The position numbers were made by a program, and so were the translations under genes. A DNA stretch of 22,273 bases, taken from assembly GCA_964534765.1 (NCBI GenBank), contig CAZHRJ010000040.1, positions 1 through 22,273 of the forward strand, read 5' to 3'. Source of the DNA: CAZHRJ01 sp964534765. Lineage in GTDB: Bacteria; Lindowbacteria; 2-12-FULL-62-27. Within the stretch, counting starts at the first letter, position 1. The number at the start of each line of letters is the position of its first letter. Shown here piece after piece: positions 16,001 through 22,273 of this stretch. The notes under the pieces were generated by a model. It saw only the letters and a list, made by a program, of their open reading frames with translations, was not told the DNA's origin and did not search any database.

Positions 16001-19000
16001 CGACATCCTGGGCGATACCGCGACGATCCGGAACAACTCGCTCTTTGACGTCTCCGCCGATTATGCGATCGACGTCATGAGTGGCGGCAACCACATCCTT
16101 GGCAACACGATCGACAGTGTCGTGTCGGGCATCCGGGTCAATTCCTCGTCGAACAACCTCATCCTGCGAAACACCGTCCAAAAAGCCTTGAAAATCGGCG
16201 TCCGGGTCGCGTCAACGAATACGATTCTCCTGCAAAACACCATCACAGCCGCCGATACCGGCGTCTCTATCGACACCGGCTATGCGGGATCCACGCTGAT
16301 GGAAAAAAACAACATCCACGGCAACACGACCATCAACCTCGATAACGGCGATGGCGCCCAAATGACCGCGAGCCGAAACTTCTGGGGATCGACCAACGAG
16401 ACCGCAATCAGCTCCAAGATCCAAGGCCCCGTGGATTTTCGGCCCTACCGATTCGGGTGGGTGGACACCAAACCCGGCGCCGACACGACCGCGCCGGCCA
16501 AGCCCATCGCGGTCGCTCTGGACACCGGCGTTGCCGGGCAAATCCGGGTGCGGTGGGTCAAGCCGGCGCTCAATGAGGAAACCAACGGCGGCTCGGTCGG
16601 ATTAAAAGAGGTTGCCATCTACCGATTGACAAACTCAGCCGATACGATCACCTGGGCTTCAAACGAAATCGCGATCGTCCCGGCCGGCGGGCCGAACGAC
16701 ACGCAGTACATCGACACGGCCGTGATCGGCGGGAACACCTACTACTACCGTCTCACCGCGGTCGATTCCAACATGCCCGAAAACGAATCCTTCTTCACCG
16801 ACACCAAATTCATCCAGGCTGACTCCGCGCCACCGCCGCCACCGCCTCCGCCGTTGTCCAAAACGTGGTTTGTGAACGACACCTCGACCACCGGCGATTC
16901 ATTCACCTCGGCCGTCGGAATTGACACAAACGCGGGGGATTCGCCGAGTCTCCCGTTCAAGACCATCACCAAGGCCCTGGCGGTGGCCAAGTCGTTCGAC
17001 ACCATCCTCATCGACGCCGGGAGGTACACAGAGACCGTCGTCATCGACACCGACAACATTACGCTCATCGGGAAAGACTCGAACGCCACCGTGATCGATC
17101 CCGCCCCCGATTCGAATGTGAATGATGTCTATGCGATTTATGCGGACACGCAAAAGGGGTTAACGATCAGGAACCTGGGCGTTATCAATGTCGCCAACGG
17201 CATTGGTTTCGCGTTTGTCACCAATTCCACCATATCCGGAGACAGCATCAGCGCCACCGGTCAGCAGGCGGCCATCTACCTCACGAGTGGTTCGGACTCC
17301 AACACCATCAGTCAAAACAATCTCTCCTGGAATGCCACGGACGGCATTTACATGAAGACCATCTGTCAGAACAATGTCATTGAAAACAATATGATGTCGG
17401 AGAACGGGCAATCCGGCGTTCAGATGAACTCGGGTGGCGCTCATTCGAGAAACATTCTTCGCAATAATCTCGTCACGTCCAACAAGTCGACCGGATTCAT
17501 CGTGGGTTCCGACAACGACAGCAACCTGATCATCGGCAATGTGCTGGCATCGAACGTTCTCCGTGGCGTTTTGATTTCAGGCGCGCATTCGAATGTGGTC
17601 ATCCAGAACGATATTCACTCGAACGACACAGGTATCGAGCTGTCCGGATCTTCCTCGAACAACATCGTCACGAAGAACAACATTCGGAATAACGCCGTCA
17701 ACAATATTTTCACCCCGGCCGGCCTCGCCCAGACCCTCACCCGCAACTGGTGGGGCACGACGGACGAGGTGGCGATCAGCGCGAAATTCAACGACACCGT
17801 CTCGGCATTCCGGCCTTACCGGCTTGGGTTGATCGACACCGCGCCGGCCGGCGACACGACCGCTCCGGCGGTCATCCCGAGTTTGACGTTGGAGACGACG
17901 GCCTCCGGCCCGATCAAGCTGACCTGGACGATTCCGTCGACAAACGAGGAGACCAACGGCGGCCCGGTCGGATTTACGGGCCTCAACATCTGGCGTCTCA
18001 CCGGCGTGGCCGACACGACGAACTGGGCCAACCCGGTGAATCGTGTGAAGCAGACCAATTCGACCGACACGACCTGGACCGACACGGGTGTCGTCGTCGG
18101 CAGCGTCTACTACTACCGGTTGACCTCGAAAGACTCGGCGATGCCCGTCAACGAGTCTTTTTTCAGCGACACCAAATCGGTCACCGCCGCCGGCGGTTCC
18201 GCCGGGATTCTGGAAATCCGGATCTTTTCGGAGGCCGGCCTTGCCGTGGACATCGCGCCGGGCGAGACGGTGACGATCCGGATCATCGACACCGGCGCGA
18301 ACACGAACGCGGCCGTGGTGGAAACGGTGACGGTGCGGATAAAAAACGTCACCACGGGCGAGCAGGAGACAACGACCCTGACGGAAAAGGACACGGATGA
18401 TGCGGTCTTTGAAGTGAATTTCCGATTCAGCGGCAAGTCGACCGACACTCCCAGCGGCAACGGCCGGCTGTATGTTGTGGCCAACGATTCGACTCAGTTC
18501 GACTACACCGATCCCGGCGATGCCGCCGACATCGAGCAGGTTGGGCTCAAGGTTGTCCCAGTTTTGGAATTCTTCGCGCGGCCAGCGCCGGACACCCAGA
18601 TCCAGCAGGGCGACACGGCGGCGGTGCTGGCCTTTTACGTCACGAACGACAATCCGATCGACGATTTCAGTCCCGCCGACACCATTACCAGCATCACCCT
18701 CACCCGGCTGTTCGGGATGGACACTCACGTGGTCAGTGGCGGTGTGAAGTTGTGGATTGACACCGGGCTTATCGGCGTTTTTCAAAGTTCGGTCGACGTT
18801 TTGCAGGCCAGCGGCGTTCTGGGCGGTGGGGTGGTGTCGCTGAGTCCCGCGGTGAGCCAGCAGGGTCTCTCCCCCGGCGACACGAAAAATTTCATTGTCA
18901 CGTTCCAGGTCGGCGACACCGTCGTGGTTGGCGACACGATCGACGCGAAAATCGCCGCTTCCGGAGCCAGCCACATCCTCGGCGGCGCCCTTCCCGACAC

Positions 19001-22000
19001 GGACATCAATTCCGCGGGTCTCCTGACCATCACGGCCGGAGTCTATAACGGCCCCGTGTGGTTCGTGAACGACACCTCGACCGCCGGCGACATCTTCACC
19101 AGCGCCGTCGGAAACGACGCGAACCTCGGCAAGTCCAACGCCCCATTCCGGACGATCATCCATGCGTTGGCGAAAGCCAAATCTGGCGACACGATCAAGA
19201 TCGACGCGGGGACGTACGATTCCTACGTCTGGATTTCCGCAACCGAAACCGCCGGCGTCAAAATCGACACCGACAACATCACGCTCATCGGCAAGGACTC
19301 GGCCTCCACCATCATCGATCCCCCGGGCGCAAGCTCGATCACGGGCATGGCCGGCATCTTCGCCGATACCCAGTCGGGTCTGACCATCAAAAACCTCGGC
19401 GTTACGGGGGCATTCGACGGAATTTACTTCTACAACGTCGACAACTCCCGCATCGAAGGCGACAGTTGCGGCTCAAACGGCAATTTCGGCGTTTTACTCG
19501 ACGTGGCATCCGACTCCAATACGGTCATCGGCAATGATTTGAACTCAAACGCGGCCGGGCTGTACGTGCGATCGAGTTCCTACAACAAAGCGCAGACCAA
19601 CATGGTGTCATCGAACGGCGTCGATGGAATCATACTCGATCAGAATTCAAGCGACAACACCATATCCGGCAACACGTCAACCTCGAACGCCTACGGCATT
19701 TCCATGATTGTGAGTTCCAACAACACGATTTCGGGCAATACCGTCGCCTCCAACTCGAACTACGGAATCCTGATCCTGACGTCGAGCGGCAACTCACTTA
19801 TCCGTAACACGGTCAAATCACACGCCCAAAAAGGCATCGTCATCGACGGATCGAACTCGAACGTGGTTGTCCAAAACGAAGTCGCCGGCAACGACACCGG
19901 CCTGGTGTTCTGGGCTTCGGCATCGGTCAATCTGGTATCGAAAAACAACATCTCGGGCAACACCACCTGTAATGTCTGGAATAACTCCGGCAACTCGCAG
20001 ACCGTCAGCCGCAACTGGTTTGGATCGACCGACGAGGTTGTGATCAAAAACAAGATCGTCGACACCGCCAACGATTTCCGGCCCTACCGCTTCGGATCGG
20101 TCGACACCGCCTCCGGCGCGGACACCACCGCGCCGGCAAAAATCGTCCTGACTCTCGATACCAGCATTGGCACGCAGATCAAGCTTTCCTGGTCGATCCC
20201 GGCCCTGAGCGAGGAAACCAACGGCGGGTCGGTCGGATTTGGCGGCCTGAACATCTTCCGGCTGGTGAATCTGGTTGACACGACCAACTGGCACAATAGC
20301 GCCCTCCTGGTCAAACAGACTACGTCGAGTGAAACCTTCTGGATCGACACCAACGTCTCGGCCGGCAATGTCTATTACTACCGCGTGACTTCAAAAGACT
20401 CCGCGCCCATCCTGAACGAGTCGTTCTTCACCGACACCCGGTCGACCGCGACCGGCAATTCGCCGGCGGTCCTGCAGATCATGTCCTTCGCTGAAACCAG
20501 TCCCGTTCCTGACATCGCGCCGGGCGAGACTCTCACGCTCCGGATCATCGACACCGGCGCGAACACCAACCCTGCCATCACGGAAACGGTGACGGTGCGG
20601 ATAAAAAATGTCAGCACGGGCGAGCAGGAGACATCGACATTGACGGAGAAGGACACGGACGACGCGGTCTTTGAGGTGGATTTCCGAGTGACCAGCAACT
20701 CGAACGACAGCTCCAGCGGCAACGGCCGGCTGCACGTTGTCGCCGGCGATTCGACGCAGTTCGATTACACCGACCCCGGCGACGCCACGGACATCGAGCA
20801 GGTGGGGCTCAAAGTTGTCTCAGTTTTGGAATTCTTCGCCCGGCCCGGGCCGGACACTCAGGTTCAGCAGGGCGAGACGGCGGCGGTACTGGCCTTTTAC
20901 GTGACGAACGACAATCCGATCGACAATCTGAGTCCGGTCGACACCATCACCAGCATCACGATCACGCGGCTGTTCGGAATGGACACGCACGTGGTGAACA
21001 ACGGCGTGAAGCTGTGGCTGGACACCGGGCTGCTCGGCGTATTTCAGAGTTCCGTGGACATTTTGCAGGCCAGCGGCACTCTGGGCGGCGGGATTGTCGC
21101 GCTCAGTCCCACGACAAACCAGCAGGGTCTCTCTCCCGGTGACACCAAGAATTTCATTTTCACCTTCCAGATCGGCGACACCATCACGGTCGGTGAAACG
21201 ATCGACGCCAAAATCGCGGTATCCGGCGTCAGCCACGTCCTCGGCGGATCAGTCCCCGACACGGACATCAACTCCTCGGGTCTCCTCACCATCACGGCCG
21301 CGGGATATAACGGGCCTCTGTGGTACGTGAACGACACGTCGACCGCCGGCGACCTCTACACGACCGCCGTCGGAAACGACGCGAACCTCGGCAAATCGAA
21401 TGCCCCATTCCGGACGATCATCAAGGCTCTGCAGAAGGCGAAGTCGGGCGACACCCTCTACGTCGACGCCGGGCTGTACGATTCGTATGTGGGGGTGAAC
21501 GGAACGGAAACCGCCGGGATCCGCATCGACACCGACAACCTCGCCATCATCGGCAAGGACTCGAACGCCACCGTCATCGATCCCCCGGGGTCGAACGCGA
21601 CGGCGGGACTGTACGGCATTTACGCCTCGGGCCGGTCGGCGCTTCTCATCAAAAACCTCGGCGTCACCGGCGCCTACACCGGCATCCGGTTTGACAACGT
21701 CGACTTCTCGACCGTCGCCGGCGACAGTTCCGGCTCAAACGGCCGGCACGGAATCGAGCTTGTGAACGGATCCGACACCAACACCATCACCCAGTGCGAC
21801 CTCAGCCGCAACGTCGTCAGCTCGGGGTTTGGGATCGAGTTCAACAACAGCACGTTCAACACCATTTCCAACAGCGTCCTCAATTCCAACGGCCAGTACG
21901 GCGTTTATACGCAGTCGAACGCCCACAACAACATTGTCTTGGGTAATACGGTCAATGCCAATTCGAGCTACGGAATGTTTCTTCTAAACAGCGCGCGTCT

Positions 22001-22273
22001 GCTCGTCAAGAACAACACAGTCACAAACGGCGCCGGCCAGGAGGGCATCCGGCTGAACAACGGATCGAACTGCGTTTTTACCGGCAATACCGCCAACTCC
22101 AACGCTTACGGCATCGTGATCGCCGGGCCAAACGCCATTGTCACCAACAACGTCATGTCTTTCAATTCCACGTACGGCCTGTTGATCTTCAACGGCTCAA
22201 ACCTCTACGCCGCCCAAAACACCATCACGGAGAACACCCAGTACCAGATTTCATTCGACCCCCTCGGGCCGAT
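13029..22273 (+). CDS. Giant modular secreted/surface protein, incomplete at 3' end
   Basis: Open for 3,081 codons with no stop up to the window edge. The ATG at 13029 overlaps the upstream stop and has a perfect AGGAGGT six bases before it. A hydrophobic signal segment is at residues 66-86 (MGLSALLLLFTF..., cleavage likely after ASA), leaving an unusually long n-region. ATGs at 13149 and 13224 are alternatives without ribosome sites. Modules in order: six kelch-type repeats (13299-14112); beta-helix 1 (14127-15108) and FnIII-like 1; beta-helix 2 (15466-16470) and FnIII-like 2; an eight-proline linker (16830-16853); beta-helix 3 (16860-17830) and FnIII-like 3; Ig-like A (18201-19050); beta-helix 4, FnIII-like 4; Ig-like B (20463-21300); and the start of beta-helix 5. 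Helices are Asn/Ser/Thr-rich (SNNTVTSNT type), like NosD/pectate-lyase folds. The few cysteines and lack of membrane segments fit an extracellular protein. The ligand is unknown. Confidence 0.88.
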   Translation, partial: MSILQRLTPQAMLKFNTAPNTLLKNDPFSLRFFNNSTPGTMASPPNNLTTYGLTLAFPRRAPRRSMGLSALLLLFTFHFPLSTASAAPNTWSTLAASPATVNPGGALVYPGSGDTIYAFGGNLTTNFWAYSIKNNTWTTMAAAPATVKFGGSLVYPGSGDTIYGFRGDAFTDFWAYSITNNTWTTRAAAPAVVEGGGSLVYPGSGDTIYAFRGNTSTNFWAYSITNNTWETKVAAPSPVNNGGALGYPGSGDTIYAFGGNGSTNFWAYSIKNNAWTTMAAAPAGVDFGGSLVHPGSGDTIYAFGGNLTTNFWAYSITNNIWETKAAAPASVNGGALVYPGSGDTIYAFRGNITTTFWGYTVPFYSGPTWYVNDGSTTGDTFTTAVGDTTGDGSSGRPFLTITKALTKAKPGDTIYIDAGLYTETVVINTDNIALIGKDSGATVIDPPGINSTAGLYGIYADTQVGLLIKTLGVTGAYDGILFDNVDNSRIESDSASECGNNGVFLRASSESNTITRNTTMSNTRGIYLDGSTNNTVTSNTANSNSANGMVIGSGSNTNTVTGNTASSNSTHGIYMSGSSNNMLTSNTASSNTQHGVYLSSSSNNTVVQNDLRNNTKYQVYIDFTSSSDTVQKNNIIPSGTNPDSGVYNASTVAGNKFTFTRNWWNTSDEDKIAKMISQPSNGDSIVWRPFRLGQVDTAPGADTTAPGKPLSVTLDTNVSGQIKVSWTAPALNEETNGGSVGFNGVTIYRLVNTPDTTHWANMANEVKMTGPADSFWIDTAVSGGNTYYYRLTSHDTAPIENESFFTDTLATQPKSFIDNGASVVYVSNLGDSSDPATAVPGKAFPDISHAMSALDPANGWDTVVVYNVSAGDSYFYNSTVDMDTGVTLISYKALAGVDTGGGSDTYARIYMNSIQTLFKGFPNARVEGFTLIGSALMSGTLIGVKAADDMIIRRNHFRYWPRAIQVPAAISRVTIDSNTVALAGSSSFVPFDILGDTATIRNNSLFDVSADYAIDVMSGGNHILGNTIDSVVSGIRVNSSSNNLILRNTVQKALKIGVRVASTNTILLQNTITAADTGVSIDTGYAGSTLMEKNNIHGNTTINLDNGDGAQMTASRNFWGSTNETAISSKIQGPVDFRPYRFGWVDTKPGADTTAPAKPIAVALDTGVAGQIRVRWVKPALNEETNGGSVGLKEVAIYRLTNSADTITWASNEIAIVPAGGPNDTQYIDTAVIGGNTYYYRLTAVDSNMPENESFFTDTKFIQADSAPPPPPPPPLSKTWFVNDTSTTGDSFTSAVGIDTNAGDSPSLPFKTITKALAVAKSFDTILIDAGRYTETVVIDTDNITLIGKDSNATVIDPAPDSNVNDVYAIYADTQKGLTIRNLGVINVANGIGFAFVTNSTISGDSISATGQQAAIYLTSGSDSNTISQNNLSWNATDGIYMKTICQNNVIENNMMSENGQSGVQMNSGGAHSRNILRNNLVTSNKSTGFIVGSDNDSNLIIGNVLASNVLRGVLISGAHSNVVIQNDIHSNDTGIELSGSSSNNIVTKNNIRNNAVNNIFTPAGLAQTLTRNWWGTTDEVAISAKFNDTVSAFRPYRLGLIDTAPAGDTTAPAVIPSLTLETTASGPIKLTWTIPSTNEETNGGPVGFTGLNIWRLTGVADTTNWANPVNRVKQTNSTDTTWTDTGVVVGSVYYYRLTSKDSAMPVNESFFSDTKSVTAAGGSAGILEIRIFSEAGLAVDIAPGETVTIRIIDTGANTNAAVVETVTVRIKNVTTGEQETTTLTEKDTDDAVFEVNFRFSGKSTDTPSGNGRLYVVANDSTQFDYTDPGDAADIEQVGLKVVPVLEFFARPAPDTQIQQGDTAAVLAFYVTNDNPIDDFSPADTITSITLTRLFGMDTHVVSGGVKLWIDTGLIGVFQSSVDVLQASGVLGGGVVSLSPAVSQQGLSPGDTKNFIVTFQVGDTVVVGDTIDAKIAASGASHILGGALPDTDINSAGLLTITAGVYNGPVWFVNDTSTAGDIFTSAVGNDANLGKSNAPFRTIIHALAKAKSGDTIKIDAGTYDSYVWISATETAGVKIDTDNITLIGKDSASTIIDPPGASSITGMAGIFADTQSGLTIKNLGVTGAFDGIYFYNVDNSRIEGDSCGSNGNFGVLLDVASDSNTVIGNDLNSNAAGLYVRSSSYNKAQTNMVSSNGVDGIILDQNSSDNTISGNTSTSNAYGISMIVSSNNTISGNTVASNSNYGILILTSSGNSLIRNTVKSHAQKGIVIDGSNSNVVVQNEVAGNDTGLVFWASASVNLVSKNNISGNTTCNVWNNSGNSQTVSRNWFGSTDEVVIKNKIVDTANDFRPYRFGSVDTASGADTTAPAKIVLTLDTSIGTQIKLSWSIPALSEETNGGSVGFGGLNIFRLVNLVDTTNWHNSALLVKQTTSSETFWIDTNVSAGNVYYYRVTSKDSAPILNESFFTDTRSTATGNSPAVLQIMSFAETSPVPDIAPGETLTLRIIDTGANTNPAITETVTVRIKNVSTGEQETSTLTEKDTDDAVFEVDFRVTSNSNDSSSGNGRLHVVAGDSTQFDYTDPGDATDIEQVGLKVVSVLEFFARPGPDTQVQQGETAAVLAFYVTNDNPIDNLSPVDTITSITITRLFGMDTHVVNNGVKLWLDTGLLGVFQSSVDILQASGTLGGGIVALSPTTNQQGLSPGDTKNFIFTFQIGDTITVGETIDAKIAVSGVSHVLGGSVPDTDINSSGLLTITAAGYNGPLWYVNDTSTAGDLYTTAVGNDANLGKSNAPFRTIIKALQKAKSGDTLYVDAGLYDSYVGVNGTETAGIRIDTDNLAIIGKDSNATVIDPPGSNATAGLYGIYASGRSALLIKNLGVTGAYTGIRFDNVDFSTVAGDSSGSNGRHGIELVNGSDTNTITQCDLSRNVVSSGFGIEFNNSTFNTISNSVLNSNGQYGVYTQSNAHNNIVLGNTVNANSSYGMFLLNSARLLVKNNTVTNGAGQEGIRLNNGSNCVFTGNTANSNAYGIVIAGPNAIVTNNVMSFNSTYGLLIFNGSNLYAAQNTITENTQYQISFDPLGP
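13253..13277 (+). repeat. Heptanucleotide tandem repeat in the signal-peptide coding region
   Basis: Three full CACTTTC units plus CACT (13253-13277) lie in the hydrophobic part of the signal peptide, encoding FTFHFPLST-like residues. The unit is seven bases, so gain or loss of one copy shifts the frame of the giant gene. Confidence 0.85.
13299..14112 (+). repeat. Six tandem kelch-type repeats, 138-bp period
   Basis: The anchor GGCGACACGAT (or a near copy) recurs with starts near 13363, 13501, 13639, 13777, 13915 and 14050: four steps of exactly 138 bp, then one of 135. Each unit reads roughly GGxLVYPGSGDTIYAFGGN, then FWAYSIxNNTWTTxAAAP. The di-Gly, the aromatic after it and the Trp six or seven later are the kelch signature, and six units would close a six-bladed beta-propeller. 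Confidence 0.85.
16830..16853 (+). repeat. Eight-proline linker
   Basis: Eight consecutive CCN codons (CCA, CCG, CCT mixed) between the second FnIII-like domain and beta-helix 3. It probably forms a rigid spacer and marks a module boundary. Confidence 0.8.
18201..20462 (+). repeat. Super-repeat copy A (2,262 bp)
   Basis: Contains Ig-like A, beta-helix 4 and FnIII-like 4. Matching landmarks in copy B lie exactly 2,262 bp away: CATCGCGCCGGGCGAG at 18251 and 20513, TTGCAGGCCAGCGGC at 18801 and 21063, the GGCGAC before the beta-helix at 19086 and 21348, and CTCGGCGT at 19395 and 21657. The constant offset over 1.4 kb shows no net insertion or deletion within the shared part. Confidence 0.85.
20463..22273 (+). 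repeat. Super-repeat copy B (partial, continues past the window)
   Basis: Second copy, with Ig-like B and the start of beta-helix 5, cut by the window end after 1,811 of 2,262 bp. The Ig-like part is more similar to copy A at the DNA level than the beta-helix coil region, where only the header (DTDN-LAIIGKDS and IDPPG) stays close. Confidence 0.85.

Noticed and set aside
17577..19163. 528-residue minus-strand open frame
   Set aside because: Antisense shadow of the giant gene. It is very rich in Arg, Val, Gly and Asp with no recognisable motif, and the plus-strand modules are clear.

Overview
The window is about 22 kb of moderately GC-rich bacterial DNA with dense genes. The gene types (fused transaldolase/glucose-6-phosphate isomerase, fused MFS/spermidine-synthase-like protein, TlpA-type lipoprotein, giant beta-helix surface protein) fit a Gram-negative-type, probably uncultured lineage. 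Similar families occur in the old Deltaproteobacteria and several candidate phyla. No rRNA, tRNA or marker gene is present, so the taxon stays open. No insertion sequence, phage gene, tRNA, rRNA or CRISPR array was seen.

Left part, minus strand (72-4922): an operon-like run, in transcription order, of a conserved hypothetical protein, a large membrane protein with a spermidine-synthase-like C-terminal domain, a TlpA-like thioredoxin lipoprotein whose start overlaps the end of the previous gene, and an exported peroxiredoxin-like protein. A plausible sigma70 promoter lies at 4960-4988.

Middle part, plus strand (5040-12251): five closely spaced genes for glucose entry and the oxidative pentose phosphate pathway. 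They are tal-pgi (fused), gnd, zwf, glk and pgl. Together they phosphorylate glucose, interconvert glucose-6-P and fructose-6-P, oxidise glucose-6-P through 6-phosphogluconolactone and 6-phosphogluconate to a pentose phosphate with reduced cofactor, and return carbon through transaldolase. The pgl gene has no ATG, GTG or TTG start in the right place. It lies in the same frame as glk, separated only by the glk TAA.

Right part, plus strand (12252-22273): a 382-bp non-coding leader with a perfect CRP-type palindrome, a second near-perfect CRP-type site, several strong RNA hairpins and a tiny ORF. Next comes a small retropepsin-like protein with an altered active-site motif. Its stop codon overlaps the start (TGATG) of a giant gene that stays open for at least 3,081 codons and runs off the window. 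The giant protein has a signal peptide encoded over a heptanucleotide repeat, six kelch-type repeats of 46 residues, and then alternating right-handed beta-helix, fibronectin-III-like and Ig-like modules. The last part is built of a 2,262-bp tandem super-repeat. It is the most unusual object in the window and looks like a cyclic-nucleotide-regulated, modular secreted or surface protein.
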